Shown here in pieces: positions 49,993 to 58,617 of a stretch of 64,000 bases of DNA. The DNA is taken from assembly GCA_963735885.1 (NCBI GenBank), contig CAVTMP010000010.1, positions 62,001-126,000 of the forward strand, in the 5' to 3' direction. Position 1 is the stretch's first letter. The number at the start of each line of letters is the position of its first letter. The DNA is from JBBSBL01 sp963735885 (GTDB lineage: Bacteria > Actinomycetota > Thermoleophilia > Solirubrobacterales > Solirubrobacteraceae). Under the pieces are notes generated by a model. The model was not told the DNA's origin. It made no database searches and was given only the letters and a program-made list of their open reading frames with translations. The translations under genes were made by a program, and so were the position numbers.

Positions 49993-51200
49993 ATGACGCG
50001 CCGCATGCGCCGCGCCCGCCCCGTCTCGCCCGTCTCGCCCGTCTCGCCCTGGCGACGATCGCATTCGCCGGCGTCGCCGCACCCGCCGGCGTCGCCGCGC
50101 GCGCCGGCGCGGCCGCACCCGCCGCCGCGGCCGGCGCGGCCGTCCCGCCGCCCTCCGCGCCGGTCTGCTCCGGCACGGTCGTGCCGGCCCCCGGGCCGCC
50201 GGGGACGGCTCCGCGGCTGCGCATGGGCATCGGCCCGAACGGCCCGGCGGGCGCCGCCGGCGCCGCGGTGGCGCCCGTCCCCGACTCGCCGGCCCGCACG
50301 CTCCGCGCGCTCGCCGCGCTGCGCCCGCACGGCGCGCCGCTCGTGCTGCGGCTCAACCGCTTCTTCTGGTCCGACGGTGAGCGCGGCCTGCGTCGCTTCG
50401 TCGCGCTCAGCCGCCGCTACACCGGGCGCGGCTACCAGGTCGAGATCCAGGTCCGCTACCACCCGAGCGCGCGCCGGGAGGGCGATCTCCCCGCGTGGCG
50501 GCGGTGGGTCCGGCGGGTCGTGCGCGCCTTCGGCCGCGACCGCGGGGTCGTCGGGCTGCAGATCGCCAACGAGGTGAACCTCACCTTCTCCCCCGACTCC
50601 TCCGACGGCGCCTACCGCGGCGCCCGCGACGCGCTCGTCCAGGGCGTCGTCGCCGCGAAGGACGAGGCGCGGCGCCGCTCCTACCGGCAGCTCACGGTCG
50701 GCTTCAACTGGTTCTTCCAGCTGACGCCCGCCGTCGAGACGGGCTTCTGGGACGCGATCCGCCGGGGCGGCCGGCGCTTCCGGGCCGCGCTCGACTGGGT
50801 CGGCCTCGACACGTACCCCGGCACGTTCTTCCCGCTCGGGCTCGCGCCGGCGCGCACCGGGGACGGCGTGCTCGCGGGGCTGAACACCCTGCGCGGCTGC
50901 TGGCTGCGCCGCGCCGGCATCCGGCGCTCGGTCCCGATCCACGTCGAGGAGAACGGCTGGCCGACCGGGGCGGCGCGCGCCGAGGCCGACCAGGCGGTGG
51001 CGATGCGCTCGATGGTGGAGGCGGCGAGCCGGGCGCGGCGCGCCTTCGGCGTGACCGACTACCGCTGGTTCAGCCTGCGCGATCACCGCACGGCCTCCCC
51101 CAACCTCCAGCACCACTACGGCCTGCTGCGCGACGACTACACGCCGAAGCCGGCGTTCGCGGTCTACCGGCGGCTGCTCGCCCGGCTCGCCGGCCCCTGA
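49993..51200 (+). CDS. Secreted TIM-barrel glycosidase-like protein (clan GH-A), N-terminal frame uncertain
   Basis: The frame ending at 51200 encodes a signal-like segment (LARLALATIAFAGVAAPAGV), an Ala/Pro linker and a TIM-barrel domain: APLVLRLNRFFWSDGERGLR, YQVEIQVRYHPSAR, VGLQIANEVNLTFSPDSSDG with the Asn-Glu acid/base pair, WVGLDTYPGTFFPLG, VPIHVEENGWPTGAARAEAD with the likely nucleophile Glu, and DYRWFSLRDHRTASPNLQHH. Both glutamates of clan GH-A are in place; substrate unknown. In-frame start codons near the signal are missing; the ATG at 49993 (MTRRMRRAR) is in another frame, and a shift within the GTCTCGCCC triple repeat at about 50024-50050 would join them. Confidence 0.72.
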
Positions 51201-51284
51201 GCGCGACGCGGGAACGCCGGCCGCCGACCACGCGATCCCTTCCCACGCTCGATCCGCTTCGCCGAGTGCGTCCCGAGCCGACAA

Positions 51285-51321
51285 CGTCAGATCGGGCCCG
51301 CCTGGCGGGCCCGATCTGACG
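51285..51321 (+). terminator. Perfect 17-bp-stem hairpin terminator
   Basis: CGTCAGATCGGGCCCGC - CTG - GCGGGCCCGATCTGACG is a perfect 17-bp stem with a 3-base loop, about 85 bases after the glycosidase stop and 57 before the kdp sensor kinase. It isolates the kdp operon from upstream transcription. Confidence 0.8.
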
Positions 51322-51377
51322 CGCGTGGACCGCTGTGCCCCCTGGCGCCTGGCCCGGCGCCTAAGCTGACTCAGACC

Positions 51378-52820
51378 ATGGCCCGCCGGCTGCAGAACGT
51401 GCTGGGTGGCGCCGAGCGACCGTCGGTCGCCGTCGGCTTCGTAGTGGCGCTCGTCGCCGTCGCCGTGGAGACGGCGCTCGTCTTCCCGCTCAAGGACGTC
51501 GCGCCCGTCGTCTCGCTCGGCGTCGTCTACCTCCTCGGCGTGCTCGTGCTCTCCGCCGGATGGGGCCTGCGGCTCGGGCTGCTGACCGGGCTCGTGAGCG
51601 CCGCCGCCTTCAACTGGTTCCACCTCCCGCCGACCGGCCGCTTCACGATCCGCGAGCCCGAGAACTGGGTCGCGCTCGTGGCCTTCCTCGTCACCGCCAT
51701 CGTCGCGAGCACGATCTCCCAGGTCGCGCGGGCCCGCGCGCGAGAGGCGGAGGAGCGCCGGCGCGAGGCCGACCTTGCGGCCGAGATGGCGCGGCTCCTG
51801 CTCCGCGGCAGCGACCTGCGCGACGGGCTGGCCACCGCCTCGCGGCGTCTCGCCCAGGCGCTCGGGCTGTCCTCGGCGGCGATCGATCTCGAGCGCCGGG
51901 AGAGCGACGACCGCGGGATCGCCTTCCCCCTGCGGGAGGACCGCCGCCGGCTCGGCACGCTCGTCGTCCCGGCCGATCTGCCCGAGCCGACGCTGCGCCG
52001 CCTGCAGGAGCGTGTGGTCCCCTCGCTCGAGGCGCTGCTCGCCGCCGCCCTCGACCGCGAGGAGCTCGAAGGCGAGGTCGTCGAGACCGAGGCGCTGCGC
52101 CGCAGCGACGTCGTCAAGACCGCGCTGCTGCGCTCGGTCTCGCACGATCTCCGCTCGCCGCTCACCGCGATCGTCACCGCCGGCGAGGCGCTCCGCTCGC
52201 CCAACATCACCGACGCGGACCGCGCCGAGCTGGCCGCCGTCGTGGCCGAGGAGGCGCGCCGACTCGCCCGGCTCATCGACAACCTCCTCGACCTTTCGCG
52301 GCTCGAGGCCGGCGCGGCCGAGCCGCGACGCGCCTGGTGCGCGGTGGACGAGATCCTCCGGGCCGCCGCGGAGGACCTCGGCGCCGGCCCCGACGTCCTC
52401 GCCTTCAGCGTCGACCGCGACCTCCCCCCCGTGCGGGCGGATGCCGCCCAGCTCGAGCGCAGCTTCGCCAACCTGCTCGAGAACGCGATCCGCCACCGGC
52501 AGGGGCATCCGGTCTCGGTTCGGGCGCGGGCGGTCGGCGGCCGGCTCGTGGTACGGATCGTCGACCGCGGCCCGGGGATCCCGCCCGCGCAGCTCGAGCG
52601 CGTCTTCGAGCCGTTCTACCGCGCCGGCTCCGCCGCCGACGGGCGGCGCGGCTCGGGCCTGGGGCTCGCCATCGCGCGCGGCTTCGTCGAGGCGAACGAC
52701 GGCCGCGTCGTCGCGGAGTCGCTTCCCGGTCAGGGAACGACGTTCCTCGTCGAGCTGCCGCTGCCGGTCGCGGACGCCTCGGTGCCGGCGCACCCCGCAG
52801 ACGGCACGGCGACGCCGTGA
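51378..52820 (+). CDS. kdpD: KdpD-type sensor histidine kinase lacking the N-terminal KdpD domain
   Basis: A 480-residue membrane kinase corresponding only to the C-terminal half of KdpD. Residues ~17-110 are the four-helix DUF4118 sensor (VVALVAVAVETALVFPLKDV, FNWFHLPPTGRFTIREPENW, VALVAFLVTAIVASTISQVA). A coiled-coil and GAF-like segment follow. HisKA has LLRSVSHDLRSPLTAIVTAG with phospho-His at 256, and the HATPase has NLLENAIRHR, DRGPGIP and GSGLGLAIARGF. The KdpD/Usp half of the usual protein is a separate gene at 58618. The stop overlaps kdpE (GTGA). It probably responds to K+ limitation or osmotic stress and phosphorylates KdpE. Confidence 0.92.
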   Translation: MARRLQNVLGGAERPSVAVGFVVALVAVAVETALVFPLKDVAPVVSLGVVYLLGVLVLSAGWGLRLGLLTGLVSAAAFNWFHLPPTGRFTIREPENWVALVAFLVTAIVASTISQVARARAREAEERRREADLAAEMARLLLRGSDLRDGLATASRRLAQALGLSSAAIDLERRESDDRGIAFPLREDRRRLGTLVVPADLPEPTLRRLQERVVPSLEALLAAALDREELEGEVVETEALRRSDVVKTALLRSVSHDLRSPLTAIVTAGEALRSPNITDADRAELAAVVAEEARRLARLIDNLLDLSRLEAGAAEPRRAWCAVDEILRAAAEDLGAGPDVLAFSVDRDLPPVRADAAQLERSFANLLENAIRHRQGHPVSVRARAVGGRLVVRIVDRGPGIPPAQLERVFEPFYRAGSAADGRRGSGLGLAIARGFVEANDGRVVAESLPGQGTTFLVELPLPVADASVPAHPADGTATP

Positions 52821-53500
52821 GCGCCGCCCGTCGCGTCCTCGTCTGCGACGACGAGCCGCAGATCCTTCGGGCGCTCAAGGTCGTGCTGCGCGACGCGGGG
52901 TTCGAGGTCGTGCTGGCCGAGACGGCCGAGGAGGCGCTCGACCAGGCCGCCGTCAGGCCCCCCGATGCGGCCATCCTCGACCTCGTCCTCCCGGACGGCA
53001 GCGGCATCGAGGTCTGCCGTGCCCTGCGAGGGTGGACCGAGATGCCGATCCTCGTCCTCTCGGCCGTCGGCGAGGAGGACGAGAAGGTCCGGGCGCTGGA
53101 GGCGGGCGCCGACGACTACGTGACCAAGCCGTTCGGGCCGCGTGAGCTGGTGGCGCGGCTCGAGGCGGCGCTGCGCCGCGCGGGCGCCGGCGCCGACGAG
53201 CCGGCGGTCGTCGTCGACGGCCTCGAGGTCGACCTCGCGGGGCGCACCGTTCGCGTCGACGGCGAGAGCGTCCACCTCACGCCGACGGAGTTCGAGCTGC
53301 TGCGCATGCTCCTCCGCCATCGCGGGCGCCTGCTCACCCACCGCACGCTGCTCGTCGAGGTGTGGGGACCGGAGTGGGCCGACGACACCCACACGCTGCG
53401 GACCCATATCGCCAACCTCCGCGGCAAGATCGAGCCCGCGGGCGACGGGCCCCGGTACATCCGCACGGACCCGGGCGTCGGCTACCGCTTCGCCGCCTGA
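52817..53500 (+). CDS. kdpE: KdpE response regulator (OmpR family)
   Basis: A 227-residue regulator. The receiver domain has RRVLVCDDEPQILRALKVVL with the acidic pair at 11-12, phospho-Asp55 in AAILDLVLPDGSG, and DDYVTKPFGPRELVARL. The winged-helix domain has LTPTEFELLRMLLRHRGRLL, THRTLLVEVWGPEWADDTHT and LRTHIANLRGKIEPAG. Translationally coupled to the sensor kinase. Tandem TCTTGACG repeats just downstream, ahead of kdpF, are its likely binding sites. Confidence 0.94.
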   Translation: MSAARRVLVCDDEPQILRALKVVLRDAGFEVVLAETAEEALDQAAVRPPDAAILDLVLPDGSGIEVCRALRGWTEMPILVLSAVGEEDEKVRALEAGADDYVTKPFGPRELVARLEAALRRAGAGADEPAVVVDGLEVDLAGRTVRVDGESVHLTPTEFELLRMLLRHRGRLLTHRTLLVEVWGPEWADDTHTLRTHIANLRGKIEPAGDGPRYIRTDPGVGYRFAA

Positions 53501-53525
53501 TCGCGCTCCCGCCCCGGGAGGGCGG

Positions 53526-53576
53526 TCTTGACGCGATCTTGACGCCACGGGTGCAAACCCGGGCGCGGCCTTGACG
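53526..53576 (+). promoter_or_regulatory. Candidate KdpE operator: three TTGACG repeats before kdpFACB
   Basis: TCTTGACG occurs at 53526-53533 and 53537-53544, a period of exactly 11 bp, and CCTTGACG at 53569-53576, 32 bp (about three turns) further. OmpR-family regulators bind such direct repeats with one-turn spacing. They lie in the 98-bp gap between kdpE and the first small ORF. The TTGACG elements also resemble -35 boxes, so promoter and operator may overlap. Confidence 0.55.
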
Positions 53577-53598
53577 ATGCCGCGACCACACTGGCGTC

Positions 53599-53679
53599 AT
53601 GGACATCCTCGCCGCCGCCCTCGCCGTCGCGTTCTTCGCGCTGATGCTGGTCTTCATCGAGGGTCTCAACAAGGTATGA
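53599..53679 (+). CDS. 26-residue membrane peptide preceding kdpF
   Basis: ATG at 53599 to TGA at 53677-53679 encodes MDILAAALAVAFFALMLVFI followed by EGLNKV, a single hydrophobic helix with a charged end. It overlaps the kdpF start by 4 bases (ATGA), giving translational coupling. Size and form resemble KdpF, so it may be a second KdpF-like stabiliser of the KdpABC complex or a leader peptide. I recall comparable tiny ORFs before kdpF in other actinobacteria, unverified. Confidence 0.55.
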   Translation: MDILAAALAVAFFALMLVFIEGLNKV

Positions 53680-53765
53680 GCACCGCCGACGCCATCGGGC
53701 TCGCGGTCTCCGCCGCCGTCTTCGCCTACCTCGTCTTCGCGCTGCTGCGCGGGGAGCGCCTCTAG
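53676..53765 (+). CDS. kdpF: KdpF potassium-transport ATPase small subunit
   Basis: A 29-residue single-helix peptide, MSTADAIGLAVSAAVFAYLV then FALLRGERL, with the typical KdpF pattern (helix ending YLVxALLRxExL). KdpF stabilises the KdpABC K+ pump. It begins in the ATGA overlap with the preceding 26-residue ORF and ends 4 bases before kdpA. Confidence 0.85.
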   Translation: MSTADAIGLAVSAAVFAYLVFALLRGERL

Positions 53766-53769
53766 CGCC

Positions 53770-55503
53770 ATGTCGTTCGCGGGCTGGGCCCAGATCGTCC
53801 TCTTCCTCGCCGTGCTCACGGCGCTGACGCCGCTGATCGGCGCCTACATGGCGCGCGTCTACCAGGGCGAGCGGCTGCTGCTGGCGCCCGTGCTCGGCCC
53901 GCTCGAGCGCCTCGTCTACCGCGGGCTCGGCCCCGCGGCGCGAACCGACCAGGACTGGAAGGGCTACGCGCGCTCGCTGCTCGCGTTCAGCGTCGCGTCC
54001 TGGTTCGGCCTCTACCTCGTTCTCCGCCTGCAGGGGAGCCTGCCGTGGAACCCGGAGGGCTTCGGAGCGATGCCGTGGGACGTGACGTTCAACACGACCT
54101 CGTCGTTCGTCACGAACACGAACTGGCAGTACTACGCCGGCGAGACCACGCTCTCCTACTTCAGCCAGATGGCCGGGCTCGCGGTGCAGAACTTCGTCTC
54201 CGCGGCGGTCGGCATGGCCGCCGTGGTCGCCGTGATCCGCGGCATCGTGCGGCGCGGCGGAAGCGGGCTCGGCAACTTCTGGGTCGACCTCACCCGGACG
54301 CTGCTCTACGTCCTGCTGCCGATCGCGCTCGTCGCGGCGGTCTTCCTCGTCTCGCAGGGGACGCTCCAGACGCTGGCCGGCTACGTCGACCTGAAGACCG
54401 TCACCGGCGGGTCGCAGACGCTGGCGCTCGGGCCCGTCGCCTCCCAGGAGGCGATCAAGGAGCTCGGCACCAACGGCGGCGGCTTCTTCAACGTCAACTC
54501 GGCGATGCCGTTCGAGAACCCGACCGGCCTGACGAACTTCGTCGAGCTGCTGCTCATCCTCGTCATCCCCGCGGGGCTCACCGCGACCTTCGGCCGGATG
54601 ATCGGCAGCCGCCGCCAGGGCTGGGCCCTCTACGCGGCGATGCTCGCGATGTTCGTCGTCGGGGTGGCCGTGGTCTACGCCGCGGAGGCGCACGGGTCGC
54701 CGGCCCAGCACGCGGCGCAGATCGCGGGGGCGAACCTCGAGGGCAAGGAGCAGCGGTTCGGGACCTCGGCCTCGTCGCTCTGGGTCGCGGTCACCACCGT
54801 GACCTCGTGCGGCGCCGTGAACGCCGCGATGGAGTCGCTCACGGGGATCGGCGCGACGGTGCCGCTGGCCAACATGGGGACCGGCGAGGTGGTCTTCGGC
54901 GGCGTCGGCACCGGCCTGCTCTCGATGCTGCTCTTCGTCCTGCTCGCCGTGTTCATCGCCGGCCTGATGGTCGGCCGCACGCCCGAGTTCCTCGGCAAGA
55001 AGGTCGAGGCTCGGGAGATCAAGCTCGTGATGATCGGAACGCTCGCGATGCCGCTGATCGTGCTCGGCGCCGTCTCGCTCGCGGTCGCGACGAAGTACGG
55101 CGCGCCGTCGAACTTCGCCTCCGGGCCGCAGGGATTCGCCGAGACGCTCTACGCCTACATGTCGCAGGCGAACAACAACGGCTCCGCCTTCGCCGGCTAC
55201 ACCGGGTTCGTCCAGCCGAACGCGCCGGGCAACGCCGGCAGCTTCGGGATCACCTTCGCCGACCTGCTCGGCGGCTTCGCCATGCTCTTCGGCCGCTTCG
55301 TCCCCATCCTCGCGGGGCTCGCCGTCGCCGGGGGCCTCGCCGGCAAGCGCGTGGCCCCGGCCGGGCCGGGCACGATGCGGACCGACACGCCGACCTTCGT
55401 CGCGCTGCTCATCGGCACGATCCTCCTGCTGGCGCTGCTCACCTTCGTCCCCGCCCTGCTCCTCGGCCCCGTCGTCCAGGGCCTGACCGACCAGCTCTTC
55501 TGA
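53770..55503 (+). CDS. kdpA: Potassium-transporting ATPase subunit A (KdpA)
   Basis: K+-selective channel-like subunit of the Kdp P-type ATPase. The 577-residue, ~10-helix protein shows PLIGAYMARVYQGERLLLAP, the first selectivity-filter region NTTSSFVTNTNWQYYAGETT, LSYFSQMAGLAVQNFVSAAV, the second filter region ELGTNGGGFFNVNSAMPFEN, the third around TTVTSCGAVNAAMESLTGIG and the fourth at YAYMSQANNNGSAFAGYTG. Full length. It is followed immediately by kdpC rather than kdpB; their stop and start share one base (55503). Confidence 0.96.
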   Translation: MSFAGWAQIVLFLAVLTALTPLIGAYMARVYQGERLLLAPVLGPLERLVYRGLGPAARTDQDWKGYARSLLAFSVASWFGLYLVLRLQGSLPWNPEGFGAMPWDVTFNTTSSFVTNTNWQYYAGETTLSYFSQMAGLAVQNFVSAAVGMAAVVAVIRGIVRRGGSGLGNFWVDLTRTLLYVLLPIALVAAVFLVSQGTLQTLAGYVDLKTVTGGSQTLALGPVASQEAIKELGTNGGGFFNVNSAMPFENPTGLTNFVELLLILVIPAGLTATFGRMIGSRRQGWALYAAMLAMFVVGVAVVYAAEAHGSPAQHAAQIAGANLEGKEQRFGTSASSLWVAVTTVTSCGAVNAAMESLTGIGATVPLANMGTGEVVFGGVGTGLLSMLLFVLLAVFIAGLMVGRTPEFLGKKVEAREIKLVMIGTLAMPLIVLGAVSLAVATKYGAPSNFASGPQGFAETLYAYMSQANNNGSAFAGYTGFVQPNAPGNAGSFGITFADLLGGFAMLFGRFVPILAGLAVAGGLAGKRVAPAGPGTMRTDTPTFVALLIGTILLLALLTFVPALLLGPVVQGLTDQLF

Positions 55504-56156
55504 TGGGACGGGAGATCCGCGCCGCCGTCGTCGCCGTCGTGGCCTTCACGGTCCTCCTCGGCCTGGCCTACCCGCTGCTCGTCACGGGCATCGGCGAGGT
55601 CGTCTTCCCCGGCGCCGCCGACGGCAGCCGCGTGAGCGCCGGCGGTCGCGAGGTCGGCTCGCGACTGATCGGGCAGGACTTCCGCCGCCCGGTGCTCGGC
55701 CGCGACGGGAAGCCCAAGCAGGACGCCGACGGCAACCCGGTCCTCGTCGCCGACCGGCGCTACTTCCAGAGCCGGCCCTCCTCGACGGACTACAACGCCG
55801 CCGGCACCGCGTTCTCGAACCTCGGCCCGAACTCGAAGGACCTGCGCGACCAGCTGGACGCCAACGCCGCCGCGTACCTCGTCCTCGAGCGGCCCTACAA
55901 CCCCGGTCTGACCCGGAAGGGGATCCCCGGGGACGCGGTCTTCACCTCCGCCTCGAGCGTCGACCCGCACATCTCCTCCGCCAACGCGCGGATCCAGGCC
56001 CGGCGCGTCGCGGCGCGCCGCCGCCTCGACCTCGCGCGGGTCCTCGCGCTCGTCGACGACCACACCGACGGCCGCGGGCTCGGCGTGCTCGGCGAGCCCG
56101 GCGTCAACGTGCTCGAGCTCAACCTCGCCCTCGACCGGGAGACGGGATCCCGATGA
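55503..56156 (+). CDS. kdpC: Potassium-transporting ATPase subunit C (KdpC)
   Basis: A 217-residue periplasm-facing subunit with one N-terminal helix (AAVVAVVAFTVLLGLAYPLL), then GSRLIGQDFRRP, RYFQSRPSSTDYNAAGTAFS, NLGPNSKDLRDQL, PGDAVFTSASSVDPHISSAN, ARIQARRVAARRRL and NVLELNLALDRE. All are standard KdpC features. The gene lies between kdpA and kdpB, whereas the common order is kdpFABC. Its stop overlaps the kdpB start (ATGA). Confidence 0.96.
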   Translation: MGREIRAAVVAVVAFTVLLGLAYPLLVTGIGEVVFPGAADGSRVSAGGREVGSRLIGQDFRRPVLGRDGKPKQDADGNPVLVADRRYFQSRPSSTDYNAAGTAFSNLGPNSKDLRDQLDANAAAYLVLERPYNPGLTRKGIPGDAVFTSASSVDPHISSANARIQARRVAARRRLDLARVLALVDDHTDGRGLGVLGEPGVNVLELNLALDRETGSR

Positions 56157-58218
56157 CCGACCAGCCCCGGCGCAGCCTCTTCGAGCGCGCCATCCTCGCT
56201 CCCCGCGCTGCTCGACTCGCTCCGCAAACTCGACCCGCGGACGCTCGCGCGCAACCCCGTGATGTTCGTCGTCGAGATCGGCGCCGTCCTCACCTCGCTG
56301 ATCTGGATCCTCGACGTCGCCGGCGTGAGCGTGTCCGGCGCCGGCGACGACCCGGCGTGGTACGTCGTCACGGTCGCGGTGTGGCTGTGGCTGACCGTGC
56401 TCTTCGGCAACTTCGCCGAGGCGATCGCCGAAGGTCGCGGGAAGGCCCAGGCCGCGACGCTCCGCGCCATGCGCACCGACACGATCGCCCGGATGCAGGA
56501 CGGCACCGAGCGCCCGGCCGGCGAGCTGCGCCGCGGCGACCTCGTCGTGGTCGAGGCGGGCGAGCTGATCCCCGGCGATGGCACCGTGGTCGAGGGCATC
56601 GCCTCGGTCGACGAGTCCGCGATCACCGGCGAGTCCGCCCCGGTGATCCGGGAGGCCGGTGGGGACCGCAGCGCGGTGACGGGCGGCACCCGCGTCCTCT
56701 CCGACCGCGTCGTCGTCGAGATCACCCAGGAGCCCGGCCAGAGCTTCCTCGACCGGATGATCGCGCTCGTCGAGGGCGCAGACCGCCGGAAGACGCCGAA
56801 CGAGATCGCCCTCGGCATCCTGCTGGCCGGGCTGACGATCGTCTTCCTGCTCGTCGTCGTGGCGCTGCGCCCGTTCGGGGAGCAGGCCGGCACGCTCGTC
56901 TCCGATCGCGACGCTGATCTCCCTGCTCGTCGCGCTCATCCCCACGACGATCGGAGCGCTGCTCTCGGCGATCGGGATCGCGGGCATGGACCGCCTCGTG
57001 CGCCGCAACGTGCTCGCGCTGTCCGGCCGCGCCGTCGAGGCCTCGGGGGACGTCGACGTGCTGCTGCTGGACAAGACCGGCACGATCACGCTCGGCAACC
57101 GCGAGGCGACGTCGTTCATCCCCATGCCGGGCGTGACCGAGGCCGAGCTGGCCGAGGCCGCCCAGCTCGCCTCGCTGGCCGACGAGACGCCCGAGGGGCG
57201 CTCGATCGTCGTATTGGCCAAGCAGTACGGGATCCGCGAGCACGCCCTCGCCCCCGGGCACGCCGAGTTCATCCCGTTCACGGCCCAAACGCGGATGAGC
57301 GGGGTCGACTTCGGCGGGCACCGCCTGCGCAAGGGGGCCGGCGACGCCGTGGAGCGCTTCGTCGCCGAGGGCGGTGGCTCACCGCCGCCCGAGCTGCGCG
57401 TGGCCCTCGACCGTGTCGCCGCGGAGGGCGGGACCCCGCTCGCGGTCGCCCGAGACGAGCACGCGCTCGGCGTCGTCTACCTCAAGGACGTGGTCAAGGA
57501 GGGGATGCGCCACCGGTTCGACCAGCTCCGAGCCATGGGCATCCGCACCGTCATGGTGACCGGCGACAATCGCCTCACCGCGGCGAAGATCGGCGACGAG
57601 GCGGGCGTCGACGACGTCCTCGCCGAGGCCACCCCCGAGGCCAAGATGGCGCTGATCAAGCGCGAGCAGGACGAGGGCCGGATGGTGGCGATGACCGGCG
57701 ACGGGACGAACGACGCGCCGGCACTGGCGCAGTCCGACGTCGGCGTGGCGATGAACACCGGCACCCAGGCAGCCCGCGAGGCGGGGAACATGGTCGATCT
57801 CGACTCGAACCCGACGAAGCTCATCGAGATCGTCGAGGTCGGCAAGCAGCTGCTCATCACCCGCGGCGCGCTGACCACGTTCTCGATCGCCAACGACGTC
57901 GCGAAGTACTTCGCGATCCTGCCGGCGATCTTCGCCACCACCTACGCCGCCGCCGGCGCGACCGACGGCCCGCTCGACGCGCTGAACGTGATGAACCTCG
58001 GCAGCCCGCGCTCGGCGATCATCTCGGCGATCATCTTCAACGCGCTGGTCATCCCGGCGCTCATTCCCCTCGCGCTGCGCGGCGTCCGCTATCGGGCGTC
58101 CGGCGCCACTCTCCTGCTGCGCCGCAACCTCCTGATCTACGGGCTCGGCGGGCTGATCGTCCCGTTCGTGGGCATCAAGCTCGTCGACCTCGTCGTCCAC
58201 AACCTCCTTGGCGCATGA
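56153..58218 (+). pseudogene. kdpB: Potassium-transporting ATPase subunit B (KdpB), two frameshifts in this sequence
   Basis: P-type ATPase subunit that energises K+ uptake. The ATG at 56153 gives MTDQPRRSLFERAILAP. One extra C at about 56205 moves the frame to FVVEIGAVLTSLIWILDVAG, LWLTVLFGNFAEAIAEGRGK and SVDESAITGESAPVIREAGG. An extra G at about 56910 moves it again to MDRLVRRNVLALSGRAVEAS, then VDVLLLDKTGTITLGNREAT (phosphorylated Asp), MVTGDNRLTAAKIGDEAGVD and MVAMTGDGTNDAPALAQSDV. With both bases removed it is a normal 687-residue KdpB with every catalytic motif, so both shifts are probably sequence errors. Overlaps the next gene by 4 bases. Confidence 0.92.
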
Positions 58219-58580
58219 ACCCCGTCGCACGGCCCGTCCTGGACCTCGTGCGCCACGCGGAGCGGCGGCAGCTCGCCCGCGGGCTGGAGGCCGCCGTGGC
58301 GGCGGCCGAGCGCCCGCGGGAGATCGGCTCGCGGGTCCCCGTCGCCACCCGCGCCGTGCGCTACGCGCGCCCCGTGCTCGTCGACCTGGCGCAGCGGCTG
58401 CGCGACGACACGCCGATCGCCCCGCAGGGCCTCGCCGGCGTCCGGACCCTGCTCACGGACGGGGAGGGGCCGCTCTACCGCGGAGGCGAGGACGTCAGCG
58501 ATCTGCGCTCGGCCGCCCTGAACGCGCTCCACGCGCTCGACGCCCCGGCAACCGGCGCGACGTCGAGGCGCGCAACCTGA
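58215..58580 (+). CDS. Small protein of unknown function in the kdp operon
   Basis: A 121-residue soluble protein starting in the ATGA overlap with kdpB: PVLDLVRHAERRQLARGLEA, VPVATRAVRYARPVLVDLAQ, RLRDDTPIAPQGLAGVRTLL and YRGGEDVSDLRSAALNALHA. No membrane helix or known motif. Its coupling to kdpB on one side and to the KdpD-N gene 37 bases on implies a role connected with the pump or its sensing, but I do not recognise the family. Confidence 0.65.
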   Translation: MNPVARPVLDLVRHAERRQLARGLEAAVAAAERPREIGSRVPVATRAVRYARPVLVDLAQRLRDDTPIAPQGLAGVRTLLTDGEGPLYRGGEDVSDLRSAALNALHALDAPATGATSRRAT

Positions 58581-58617
58581 TCCGGCGGGCGGACACGCCA
58601 CCCGCGATCATCCCGCT

